Below, piece by piece: positions 57,132 to 64,000 of a stretch of 64,000 bases of DNA; within the stretch, counting starts at the first letter, position 1; the number at the start of each line of letters is the position of its first letter. Made by a program: the position numbers and the translations under genes. This stretch comes from PALSA-612 sp963776735 (GTDB lineage Bacteria > Actinomycetota > Thermoleophilia > Gaiellales > Gaiellaceae): the NCBI GenBank assembly GCA_963776735.1, contig CAVZNV010000017.1, forward strand, positions 124,001-188,000, read 5' to 3'. The notes beneath the pieces are model-generated. The model searched no databases. It was not told the DNA's origin and saw nothing but the letters and a program-made list of their open reading frames with translations.

Positions 57132-58862
57132 CTACTTTCGGCGGACGGTGAAGGTCGCGCTCAGGTCGCTCGTGCCGATCGAGCTCTGCGCGGTGACGTG
57201 CGCGACGTACTTGGCCGAGTAGACGCTCGCGCCGGACGCGACCTTTCCGTCCCAGGCGACGGTCAGCGCGCCCGGGCCTGTCGTGACCGTGCCGAGCTTG
57301 CGGACAACCGCGCCGCCCGTCGTCTCGATCCTCTCGGTGACGCGGGCGCGGCGCGTGAGCTGGAAGATCGCCACGCCGCGCGGCTTCGCGCGCGGCACCG
57401 CGAGCGCGGGCGAAACCGGCGCTGGCGAGCCGAGCGTCAGGTCGAGCGTGAAGTCGCGCTCCATGCTCGACGCGCGACCGAGGTCGTCCGTCGCCGAGAC
57501 GATGAATGCCCACGCGCCCTCTTGCTCCGGCGTCCCGTTGGCCTTGCGCGCGTTCCACGGCAGCGTGTACGTGCCCGGCTGGAGCTGGCTCTGCTGGTTG
57601 ACGCGGAAGACACCGTCGGGGCCGCGGAGCTGGACGGTCACCGAAGACGGCCGCACGACCTTGTAGGTGAACGTCTCGTTCTCGGCGACGCCGTCGCTGT
57701 TCGGCGACACCACCGGTGCGGACGGGAGTGCGGCGTAGACGCCCGCGTACTCGAGGAGGAGCGCGTCGGCGAGCGGCTGCTCGGTGCCTTCGGGCGTGCT
57801 GAGCAGGTGCCCGTCGAAGGCCATCCCGCTCGTCGAGCCCGCGGCGAGCGCCGAGGCGTTGACCGCGCCGAGCCTGACCATCTGCTGCGCGAGCTCGAAG
57901 TTCGTCAGCCCGGAGCCGGGCAGGCCGCCGTCGACGGTGACGAAGAGGAGGCTGCCGTCGGCGCGCTGGCCGACCGCCGTGCGTGGCTCTCGCGGCGCCA
58001 GGTCGGTGACGGACAAGGACTCGTTCGCGTTCAGGACGGCCTTGCCGTTCTTGACGAGCAACGGCCCGCCTCCCAGTTCGGCCGAGACGCCGGCCGACGG
58101 CCAGTCGGGCTGCTCGGCGAACCGCACGTGGACGCTCTGCCCGGCAGGCGCTTCGTTCTGGAGCGCCGTGCCTGCGGCGCCGCGGCCGACCAGGACGGCA
58201 CCGTCCGGCGGGATCGCCGCGGAGCCGCCCGGGACGACCTGGGCCGACGTGCCGACGAGATCGATGTTCGGTGCCGCAGCGGGGAACGGACGCAGGACGA
58301 CGGCGACGCTGCCCGCGGTGGCCGGCGTCGACGGTCCCCAGGCGGGCGTGTAGAGCGTCGTGCCGCCGGCGAGCGGCGGCTCGTTCACGTCTGCGAACAC
58401 GTGCCGCGTCTTCGCGCCCTGCCAGTAGCCGTAGAGCGAGATGCGATCGAAGTGGAGCACACCGGCGCCGTCGATCCCGACGCTCGTGCGAGCCGTGCGC
58501 GGGTCGTGGTCGAGCACGCCGTTCCGCTCGAGCAGGCCGTCCGGCCGGCCGCCAGGGCCGACGACGTCGCCGTTGACGCCGGCGGTCGTCGCCGAGGGCG
58601 AGAGCCGCTGCTCGATGGCGGTCAACTTCTCGGAGCCCTGGATCAGCTCGTTCGAGAGCACGGGCTGGAGCGACCAGAGCCCGCCCGGCCGCGGTGCCGT
58701 CATCACGTTCAGCCCGACGAGGCCGTGGATCGTGAAGATCGCCTGCTTCTGGTACGTGAGACCGGGCGCGCCGGGAATCAGCAGCACGACCGGCTGCGCA
58801 CGCGCGGGCGCGGTGAACACGCCTGCCGCCAGCAGCGCGATGAGGACGACCTTCCGCGACAC
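57132..58862 (-). CDS. Secreted phosphodiester glycosidase-like protein with C-terminal Ig/FlgD-like domains
   Basis: A 576-residue exported protein: signal peptide (SRKVVLIALLAAGVFTAPARA), then a domain of the NAGPA/phosphodiester glycosidase family (VNGDVVGPGGRPDGLLERNG, PRTAVGQRADGSLLFVTVDG and the catalytic-side MVRLGAVNASALAAGSTSGM), then two beta-sandwich domains (SVTVQLRGPDGVF, TYTLPWNARK; last VAWDGKVASGASVYSAKYVA, FlgD-Ig like). The family removes or trims sugar phosphates from glycans. GTG 58862 is chosen because the signal peptide begins there. The gene ends 2 bp before the DedA gene. Confidence 0.75.
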   Translation of the reverse strand: MSRKVVLIALLAAGVFTAPARAQPVVLLIPGAPGLTYQKQAIFTIHGLVGLNVMTAPRPGGLWSLQPVLSNELIQGSEKLTAIEQRLSPSATTAGVNGDVVGPGGRPDGLLERNGVLDHDPRTARTSVGIDGAGVLHFDRISLYGYWQGAKTRHVFADVNEPPLAGGTTLYTPAWGPSTPATAGSVAVVLRPFPAAAPNIDLVGTSAQVVPGGSAAIPPDGAVLVGRGAAGTALQNEAPAGQSVHVRFAEQPDWPSAGVSAELGGGPLLVKNGKAVLNANESLSVTDLAPREPRTAVGQRADGSLLFVTVDGGLPGSGLTNFELAQQMVRLGAVNASALAAGSTSGMAFDGHLLSTPEGTEQPLADALLLEYAGVYAALPSAPVVSPNSDGVAENETFTYKVVRPSSVTVQLRGPDGVFRVNQQSQLQPGTYTLPWNARKANGTPEQEGAWAFIVSATDDLGRASSMERDFTLDLTLGSPAPVSPALAVPRAKPRGVAIFQLTRRARVTERIETTGGAVVRKLGTVTTGPGALTVAWDGKVASGASVYSAKYVAHVTAQSSIGTSDLSATFTVRRK

Positions 58863-58903
58863 GACCCGCGGGTCAGGGTATCGAGCCCGACGGCCGCCGG
58901 ACC

Positions 58904-58909
58904 TACTAT
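58904..58909 (+). promoter_or_regulatory. Probable leaderless -10 element of the OppB-like gene
   Basis: TACTAT, seven bases before GTG 58917. The start codon itself lies inside the palindrome at 58911-58922. Confidence 0.5.
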
Positions 58910-58910
58910 G

Positions 58911-58922
58911 TGACACGTGTCA
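58911..58922. promoter_or_regulatory. 12-bp palindrome TGACACGTGTCA over the start of the OppB-like gene
   Basis: Perfect palindrome from directly after the -10 hexamer into codon 2. A protein bound here would cover the transcription and translation start. The half site TGACAC also occurs in the inverted repeats at 59892-60002. Confidence 0.5.
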
Positions 58923-59840
58923 TTCCGCCGCTACGCAGCCGAGCGGGCCGGCATCACGGTGCTCGTGCTCTTCCTGTGCGCGTGCTTCTGTTACGTCTGC
59001 TTCCACGTCATCGGGATCGACACCAGTGGGTCGCGATTGGACCCGGACGTGCTTGCACGACTCCATCGGTTCGAGAACCAGGGCTTCGGCAGCTTCCTTT
59101 GGCAGTTGGTCGGCCACGGCTCGCTCGGACGCGGCGTCGTCTACGGCGAGAGTCTTTCCGGCCTCGTCACCGATGCCGCGAAGGTGTCGATCTCACTCGC
59201 TTCGGTCGCGCTCGTCACGGCTCTTCTCGTCGGAGTGCCGCTGGGCTATGCCTGGGGCCGCGGAGTACGAGGCGTTCGGTTTGTCGCGTCGCCGCTCGTC
59301 TATCTCGGTCTCTGCCTGATCCCGATCTGGGTCGGAATCTTGCTGCAGTACTGGATCGGTTATCGCGCGGACGAACTGCTCCCTACCAGCGGCTACTGCG
59401 AGTTCCTCTCGTCCAGCGGGCCATGCAACGGGCCGGCGAGTTGGCTCGAATACCTGATCCTCCCCGGTATCACGCTCGGGCTGGTGTTCGCGGCGATCTA
59501 CGCCGGCGTCACTCGAAGGCTCACCGCAGGCGTGGTGCGGGCGCGCAACGAGCCGGTCGGAGCGCGGGCCGACGCGGTGGCGGCGGCCAGAAGGCACGCC
59601 CGGGTTGCCTTCGCAAAGCTCGTCGCCCGCAACTGGTTCTGGCTGATCGGCGCGACCGTGTTCGTCGAGGCCGTGTTCGGGCTTCCGGGGCTCGGCTCGC
59701 GGATGTTCCAGTTCGCGAACGCTTCCGACCTCGCCGGCGTGCAAGCCGTCCTCCTCTTCGCCTCGTTGCTCGCGTTTGGCGGCTGGCTGGCGATCGACCT
59801 GATCTGCGCGGCGATCAGCCCGCACTGGCGCGAGCTCTGA
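58917..59840 (+). CDS. OppB/DppB-type ABC transporter permease (orphan)
   Basis: A 307-residue membrane protein with six helices. The first helix and long periplasmic loop (RRYAAERAGITVLVLFLCA, then about 60 residues) and the region GVPLGYAWGRGVRG, GYCEFLSSSGPCNGPASW and VEAVFGLPGLGSRMF are typical of the first permease of peptide transporters. The EAA loop is diverged (EPVGARADAVAAARRHARVA). No second permease, ATPase or binding-protein gene is next to it; the only binding protein is at 34663. It may be a remnant or use partners encoded elsewhere. Confidence 0.82.
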   Translation: MSFRRYAAERAGITVLVLFLCACFCYVCFHVIGIDTSGSRLDPDVLARLHRFENQGFGSFLWQLVGHGSLGRGVVYGESLSGLVTDAAKVSISLASVALVTALLVGVPLGYAWGRGVRGVRFVASPLVYLGLCLIPIWVGILLQYWIGYRADELLPTSGYCEFLSSSGPCNGPASWLEYLILPGITLGLVFAAIYAGVTRRLTAGVVRARNEPVGARADAVAAARRHARVAFAKLVARNWFWLIGATVFVEAVFGLPGLGSRMFQFANASDLAGVQAVLLFASLLAFGGWLAIDLICAAISPHWREL

Positions 59841-59868
59841 CCGCGACCGGCGCGGCCGACAGGGACGG

Positions 59869-59892
59869 CACTCGGACGGGCACGTCCGAGTG
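59869..59892 (+). terminator. Hairpin after the OppB-like gene
   Basis: CACTCGGACG and CGTCCGAGTG form a perfect 10-bp stem with a 4-nt loop, 28 nt past the stop. It directly abuts the inverted-repeat element at 59892. Confidence 0.6.
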
Positions 59893-60002
59893 TGTCTGAC
59901 ACCGCACTCTGGACGTGTCCGATTCGCCGCTGCGAAAACCCTGCAAATATGACATTTCGACCGGTTCGAAAGTCGATCGCCTCGCGATGCGGTGTCAGAC
60001 AC
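59892..60002. mobile_element. 111-bp inverted-repeat element (REP/MITE-like)
   Basis: Bounded by a perfect 15-bp inverted repeat, GTGTCTGACACCGCA at the left (59892-59906) and its complement at the right (59988-60002). Each end is itself a short palindrome (GTGTCTGACAC). The interior (AATATGACATT, and TTTCGA-CCGGT-TCGAAA style stem) has no coding sense and is less GC-rich. This resembles short repeats moved by REP-associated tyrosine transposases; no transposase gene is present here. A single copy in the window. Confidence 0.55.
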
Positions 60003-60015
60003 CGGGGTTCGGGTG

Positions 60016-60021
60016 TACGTT
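60016..60021 (+). promoter_or_regulatory. Probable leaderless -10 element of the cupin gene
   Basis: TACGTT, six bases before ATG 60028 and 14 bp after the inverted-repeat element. The element therefore covers the -35 area and could influence this promoter. Confidence 0.45.
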
Positions 60022-60027
60022 GCGGCC

Positions 60028-60414
60028 ATGCTCGTCTCGCCGCTCGCCGGACAGAGCGCCGGCTCGGAGAGCTCGTCGTTTCAGGTCATCGACTGGACCG
60101 ATCCGGGCGGGACGACGAGCCGCGCGCGACCGATCGCTCCGCTTCACGTCCACCACGCCGACGACGAGTGCTGGTACGTGCTCGACGGGCGGCTCGGGTT
60201 CCTGCTCGACGGCGAGGAGATCGAGGCCGGGCCCGGCGACGCGGTCTTCGTCCCCGCCGGCACGGCACACGCCTACTGGAACGCGCAGGACGGCCCGACG
60301 CGCTATCTGCTCGTGATCCCGCGCCGGATCGCCGACCTGCTCCACGAGCTGCACGCCGACGGCGCGACCGATTTCCCGGCGATCTTCCGCAAGTACGAGT
60401 CCGAGCTGCTCTAA
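60028..60414 (+). CDS. Cupin-domain protein
   Basis: A 128-residue single cupin barrel. The metal site motif is PLHVHHADDECWYVLDG (His, His, Glu) and the second motif is AGPGDAVFVPAGTAHAYWN (His). Small cupins of this type bind a metal and act as isomerases, dioxygenases or ligand binders; the substrate is unknown. The start ATG 60028 has no Shine-Dalgarno sequence but a TAnnnT hexamer. It overlaps the convergent acetyltransferase by 4 bp. Confidence 0.8.
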   Translation: MLVSPLAGQSAGSESSSFQVIDWTDPGGTTSRARPIAPLHVHHADDECWYVLDGRLGFLLDGEEIEAGPGDAVFVPAGTAHAYWNAQDGPTRYLLVIPRRIADLLHELHADGATDFPAIFRKYESELL

Positions 60415-60905
60415 CCGGCGGCGTCGCCGAGCAGAAGCTCGACGATCACCGTGTCGCGCCAGACGCCGTCGAGCTTCGCGTGCCGCCGGTACGTGCCGAC
60501 TTCGCGGAATCCGAGCGACCGGCACAGCGCGAGCGACGCCTCGTTCTCCGGGAAGATGCGACTGACGAGCTTCCAGTAGCCGCGGCCCTCCGCCTCGGCG
60601 ATCAGCGCCGCCAGCGCCGCCCGGCCGAGGCCGCGACCCCGCGCCGAACGCGCCACGTAGATCGAGAACTCCGCGACGCCCGAGTACGCGGGCCGGTGGG
60701 CACGGTACGGCGGCGCGGATGCCCACGCGACGACCTCGCCGCCGTCCTCGCCGACGACGAGCGGATAGCCCGACTCGATCCAGTCCGCCACGTCCGCCTC
60801 CGGCCGTAGCTCGGTCTCGAACGTCCCGACACGGTCCTCGATGCCCTCGTTGTAGATCCGCGCGATCGCCGCCGCGTCGCCCGGCCCGGCGAGCCGCGTC
60901 CTCAA
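60411..60905 (-). CDS. GNAT N-acetyltransferase (phosphinothricin acetyltransferase-like)
   Basis: A 164-residue acetyltransferase. It begins RLAGPGDAAAIARIYNEGIE and has ASAPPYRAHRPAYSGVAEFS, the acetyl-CoA loop SARGRGLGRAALAALIAEAE (Q/RxxGxG/A) and the LVSRIFPENEASLALCRSLG helix of the PAT/Bar-like group, which acetylate amino groups of amino acid analogues. The start is TTG 60905, overlapping the mqnC stop (TTGA), so it rides at the end of the menaquinone operon; a role in menaquinone synthesis is not implied. Confidence 0.82.
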   Translation of the reverse strand: MRTRLAGPGDAAAIARIYNEGIEDRVGTFETELRPEADVADWIESGYPLVVGEDGGEVVAWASAPPYRAHRPAYSGVAEFSIYVARSARGRGLGRAALAALIAEAEGRGYWKLVSRIFPENEASLALCRSLGFREVGTYRRHAKLDGVWRDTVIVELLLGDAAG

Positions 60906-61945
60906 CGTGCGAGCGCTGCAGGACGCTCGGCGCGGCGGTACTCGACCGTGTAGCCGAGCCGCCGCGGCACCTCGAGCAGCCGCTCGAGGTCAAGGTCGAT
61001 GCGCGCGCCCGCCTTCTGCGTCACCTCGTCCTCGATCGGCAGGTCGAAGTCGTCGGCGCCGAAGTCGAGCGCCCGAAACGCCTCCTCGTTCTGCGTCAGC
61101 ACCGATGTGCGCACGTGCCTGACGTTGTCGAGGAAGATCCGGCTGAGCGCGATCCAGCGCTGGTACTCGTGCGCCGAGATCTCCTTGCCGCCGAGGTCGG
61201 TGCCGTACGGTTTGTACGTCCAGCACAGGAACGAGAACAGACCGTCGCCAGAGTCAGCCAGCAGAGCGTCCTGGAAGTCACGCGTGCGCTGCAGGTGCTC
61301 GAGCCGCTCGTCGAGCGTCTCGTCGAAGCCGATCACCATCGTCGCCGTCGTGCGCATCCCACTCTCGACGATCGCCCGCTGCGCCTCGAAGTAGTCCGCG
61401 ACCGTGTACTTCCACTTGGCGTGCCGCTTCCGGAAGTCCTCGGTGAGGATCTCGCTGCCGCCGCCCGTGACCCAGTGCACGCCGGCATCGCGCAGTCGGG
61501 CCGCGGCCTCCGCGTACGAGAGCCCGGCGCGGTCGGCGAGGAACACGAACTCCGCGACGGTGAGCGCGTAGAACTCGACCTGCTCGCCGTAGCGCTCGCG
61601 CACCGAGTGGAAGAGGTCGCAGTAGTAGTCGAGCGGCAACTTCGGGTTGAACCCCCCGTTGAAGCCGACGAGGTCGCCGCCGACCTCGACCAGTTCGTCG
61701 ATCTTCGCGAACACGTCCTCGCGGGATAGCACGTAGCCGCCGTCCTGGTTCGGGAGCACGTAGAAGGCGCAGTAGTCGCACTGCGCGACGCAGACGTTCG
61801 TGTAGTTGACGATCCGCATGACCATGTAGGTCGCGTGATCCCGGCGATGCCACTTCGCGCGGACCGCCTGCGCGCGCTCGATCAACTCCTCGTCCGGCGC
61901 ATCGAGCCAGAGCCGGCGTGCCTCGTCGACGGTCACCCGGCTCAT
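60902..61945 (-). CDS. mqnC: Cyclic dehypoxanthinyl futalosine synthase
   Basis: A 347-residue radical SAM enzyme that cyclises dehypoxanthine futalosine in the futalosine route to menaquinone. The cluster motif is C52-x3-C56-x2-C59 in VNYTNVCVAQCDYCAFY, followed by GGFNPKLPLDYYCDLFHSV and TGGGSEILTEDFRKRHAKWK. The late TYKPYGTDLGG and RTSVLTQNEEAFRALDFGA segments are typical. ATG 61945 overlaps the stop of the upstream radical SAM gene (ATGA). Confidence 0.93.
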   Translation of the reverse strand: MSRVTVDEARRLWLDAPDEELIERAQAVRAKWHRRDHATYMVMRIVNYTNVCVAQCDYCAFYVLPNQDGGYVLSREDVFAKIDELVEVGGDLVGFNGGFNPKLPLDYYCDLFHSVRERYGEQVEFYALTVAEFVFLADRAGLSYAEAAARLRDAGVHWVTGGGSEILTEDFRKRHAKWKYTVADYFEAQRAIVESGMRTTATMVIGFDETLDERLEHLQRTRDFQDALLADSGDGLFSFLCWTYKPYGTDLGGKEISAHEYQRWIALSRIFLDNVRHVRTSVLTQNEEAFRALDFGADDFDLPIEDEVTQKAGARIDLDLERLLEVPRRLGYTVEYRRAERPAALAR

Positions 61946-63243
61946 ACGGGCACCGCCGCGTCCAGCGTGTCCATGAACGAGCTGACCGAGAAGACCGCGT
62001 TGCCGGGCCCCGCCGGGCCGTACCCGGGCGGCGGCTCGAGCCCGTGCCGGTCGAGCGCCGCCTTGTAGGCCTCGAGCAAGTTGACGTGGTATTCGAGCGG
62101 CGCGCCCTCCGGGTTGTCGCGGCCGAGCGGCGTCGCCGGCTCCGGGCACCAGTTCGTGAAGCGCGGCGTGATCCCGCGGCTCATGAAGAAGTCGAGCCCC
62201 TCGACCGTGCTTGCGATCGCCTCGTCCACGGTTTCGAACCCGAACGGCCGGGCCATCTCGACGCCCGCGACGAAGTTCGGGATCACGTGCCGCGGCCCGA
62301 AGACCTCGGCCGCGTCGAGGATCCGCCGGTGCCACTCCTCGCGCCCGACGTAGCGCTCCTTCCCCGGGCAGATCAGGGAGAAGAGGCGCTTGTCCCAGAC
62401 CTCGTAGTTCGGGTGGTAGATCGAGATGCCGTAGTCCTTGAAGCGCTGGACGTCCTCGCGCGGCAGGGCTTGGGCGACGATCTTGCCGATCCAGCGGCCC
62501 GGGAAGCGCTCCTCGATTGCCTGCGCATAGCGGCCGTAGAAGTCGGCCTCCTCGAGCCCGTCGACCTTCGACGTGACGGAGCCGCCGGTGAGCGTGTAGG
62601 CCTGCGAGACACCGTCGGTGTCGAAGCGGTCGATCAGCGTCATCGCCTCGAGCACGTCCTCGACCGGTTTGATGCCCGTGTACGGGCGACCTGCCTGCTT
62701 GTGCTGGCGCCAGTTGTGGTTGATGTCGCAGAACTGGCACTCCTCGTGAGCGCCGAAGTACTGGCAGAGCCGGAGCACGGTCAGGTAGATCAGGTAGCCC
62801 CACTGGATCGTCGGCGCCGTCTCCATCACCGTCTTGCCGTTCGCGAGCGTGTGCCGGTAGTACTCGGGCATCGGCGGGAGCGTCACGTCGGCGAGCGACT
62901 CGCCCTCGACGGTCAGCCCGAGGCCCTCCTCGACCCGGTACGGCGAGTCCGGGTTGACGCGGACCGAGACGATCGTGCGGCGCAGGCTCCACGGGCCGCC
63001 GGTGAGCGCGATCTCCTCCGGCGGTCGGCGCGTCGCCGCTTCGCCGAGCTTCGCGAGCGGCTGCTGGTCGAACGAGAAGATGAAGTAGGACTTCGGCTTG
63101 ACCGCGCCGTCGAGGTTGTCCGAGAGGGCCGCGTCGGTGAAGGCGATGCCAGTCCGCAGCAGGTCCTCCTTCAGCACGGCCTCGCGAGGCACGCTCGTGA
63201 AGCGCTCGGCCAGCCCATCGAGCATTGCGAGGCGCTCCGTCAC
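61942..63243 (-). CDS. Radical SAM protein with C-x8-C-x2-C motif, in the menaquinone operon
   Basis: A 433-residue protein. The iron-sulfur motif lies mid-sequence at C160, C169 and C172 (LCQYFGAHEECQFCDINHNW), spaced CX8CX2C rather than CX3CX2C. A 150-residue N-terminal region without cysteines precedes it; the barrel continues with TLTGGSVTSKVDG, ISIYHPNYEVWD and HVIPNFVAGVEMARPFG. MqnE, the other radical SAM enzyme of the pathway, has the canonical motif near its N-terminus, so this is not a plain MqnE. It is coupled on both sides (mqnA and mqnC, ATGA overlaps) and so likely acts in menaquinone synthesis or a related step. The reaction is unknown. Confidence 0.75.
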   Translation of the reverse strand: MTERLAMLDGLAERFTSVPREAVLKEDLLRTGIAFTDAALSDNLDGAVKPKSYFIFSFDQQPLAKLGEAATRRPPEEIALTGGPWSLRRTIVSVRVNPDSPYRVEEGLGLTVEGESLADVTLPPMPEYYRHTLANGKTVMETAPTIQWGYLIYLTVLRLCQYFGAHEECQFCDINHNWRQHKQAGRPYTGIKPVEDVLEAMTLIDRFDTDGVSQAYTLTGGSVTSKVDGLEEADFYGRYAQAIEERFPGRWIGKIVAQALPREDVQRFKDYGISIYHPNYEVWDKRLFSLICPGKERYVGREEWHRRILDAAEVFGPRHVIPNFVAGVEMARPFGFETVDEAIASTVEGLDFFMSRGITPRFTNWCPEPATPLGRDNPEGAPLEYHVNLLEAYKAALDRHGLEPPPGYGPAGPGNAVFSVSSFMDTLDAAVPV

Positions 63244-64000
63244 GCCGTCACCGGCTCCTCGTGGACGAAGCGCAACTCCGGCACACGATCGAGCTCGCCC
63301 GCATCGTGCGCCAGCTCCAGGAACGTGTAGAGACCGGCGCGCTCGCGTGGACCGAAGCGGTAGCGCAGCTTCTCGAAGTAGCGCGCCAGGAACCCGGCCG
63401 GGTAGCCGTAGCGCTCGCTCGCCTCGTAGGCGAGCTGCTCGGGCTCGGCGCGGGCGAGCCGCACCGACTCGACGAGCGCGTCCTCGAGCTCGGCCGTTCC
63501 CGGCACGGGCGGATCGGGCGCGGCCCAGACGGCGAACACCATCGGCAGGCCCGTCCGCTCGAGCCAGAGGCGGCCCAGGTCGTGGTGCGGCGTCGGGTCC
63601 TCGAACGCGCTCTTCAGCGCCGCGTCGCCGATCAGCAACTTGGCCTCGGCCTCCTCCCCCAGCGGCACGTGCGCGGCGTCCGGAAGCAGCACCTTCGTCA
63701 GCACGACCGAGGTCGCGCTCTCGGGCGTGACCGCGACCGTGCGCACGCGCTCGAGCGGCACGCGCGAGACGAGCTGGATCGAGTCCACGGCGCCCTCGGA
63801 CGAGACGCAGAGCCTGGGCAGGATGCGCAGCGTCGCCGCATTGCGCGCGTACTCGATCGACGAGATCGGCGCCAGGTCGATCTCCCCGGCGACGAGCCGC
63901 CGGTTCAGGTCGGTCGGCACGCCCTGCACCTCTTCCACCTCGGCGTCGAGCCGGTAGAAGACCGGCGCCATGTTCACGTAGCTGATGCGGCCGAGGCGGA
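63240..64000 (-). CDS. mqnA: Chorismate dehydratase, start outside window
   Basis: MqnA converts chorismate to 3-enolpyruvyl-benzoate, the first step of the futalosine pathway. The visible part begins RLGRISYVNMAPVFYRL, the family's usual N-terminus, so only one or a few residues lie beyond the right edge. Other marks are GVPTDLNRRLVAGEIDLAPI, SSIEYARN and LLIGDAALKSAFE with the substrate-binding serines. It has the periplasmic-binding-protein-like fold of MqnA/MqnD. The stop overlaps the radical SAM start. Confidence 0.92.
   Translation of the reverse strand, partial: RLGRISYVNMAPVFYRLDAEVEEVQGVPTDLNRRLVAGEIDLAPISSIEYARNAATLRILPRLCVSSEGAVDSIQLVSRVPLERVRTVAVTPESATSVVLTKVLLPDAAHVPLGEEAEAKLLIGDAALKSAFEDPTPHHDLGRLWLERTGLPMVFAVWAAPDPPVPGTAELEDALVESVRLARAEPEQLAYEASERYGYPAGFLARYFEKLRYRFGPRERAGLYTFLELAHDAGELDRVPELRFVHEEPVTA

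Noticed and set aside
1..64000. tRNA, rRNA, CRISPR or insertion-sequence genes
   Set aside because: No cloverleaf with a GTTCGAATCC-type arm, no rRNA sequence, no regularly spaced direct repeats and no transposase motifs were found on reading both strands; faint cases cannot be excluded without a covariance search.

Overview
The window is GC-rich (about 70% by eye), has GTG/TTG starts in many genes, 4-nt GTGA/ATGA overlaps between consecutive genes, and a futalosine-type menaquinone operon (mqnA, mqnC). Together with the acVLRF1-like factor, the DUF5937-ArsR regulator and a UvrD-HRDC helicase, this suggests an actinobacterium, most likely from the Thermoleophilia (Gaiellales/Solirubrobacterales). 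That placement is inference from gene content; there is no rRNA here to confirm it. No tRNA, rRNA, CRISPR array or recognisable transposase gene was seen.

Layout. 1-6100: end of an MFS exporter, a methyltransferase, small unknown genes, a Wzt-type ABC ATPase, a phosphotransferase, hemE and a beta-sandwich protein. 6100-9270: a small helix-turn-helix gene (frameshifted) bracketed by two copies of a palindrome, then a DrrA/DrrB-like ABC exporter operon with a third copy in its promoter. 9260-24700: envelope polysaccharide region with a Wzm-type permease, a small secreted peptide, a WecA-like/CapD-like fusion, two large GT-C-like membrane proteins, a tight run of overlapping glycosyltransferase genes and two methyltransferases. 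24766-37450: mixed housekeeping genes: CDF metal exporter, another glycosyltransferase (frameshifted), VLRF1 rescue factor, DyP peroxidase, ketopantoate reductase, nucleotidyltransferase, CASTOR/POLLUX-like channel, ArsR regulator, peptide-binding protein, phosphotransferase. 37487-47026: one long minus-strand run: flavoprotein, two-subunit fumarase, ComA, CysH, CysC, Sat, TauE, then a FlgD-Ig protein, an O-antigen-ligase-like protein and a PIG-L deacetylase. 47063-60000: UppP, LysR regulator, DUF354 protein, PD40 propeller, UvrD helicase, CapD-like dehydratase, sugar aminotransferase, DedA, phosphodiester glycosidase, an orphan OppB-like permease and a short inverted-repeat element. 60000-64000: cupin, then the menaquinone operon running off the right edge.

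How it fits together. Most of the window serves envelope glycan synthesis: UndP supply (UppP, DedA), lipid-linked initiation (WecA-like fusion), nucleotide-sugar modification (CapD-like, DegT aminotransferase), chain assembly (about eight glycosyltransferases), export (Wzm/Wzt, encoded about 6 kb apart) and ligation (WaaL-like). The second theme is sulfate assimilation coupled to phosphosulfolactate synthase. The third is menaquinone made by the futalosine route, with a radical SAM protein of unusual cysteine spacing between mqnA and mqnC.

Many transcription-unit starts have a TAnnnT hexamer ending 6-9 nt before the start codon and no Shine-Dalgarno sequence, which points to leaderless transcripts. 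A few genes (oppA-like, the secreted peptide, fumarase beta) instead have clear Shine-Dalgarno sequences. Three genes carry single-base frame breaks. They are either real pseudogenes or assembly errors, and the sequence alone cannot decide.
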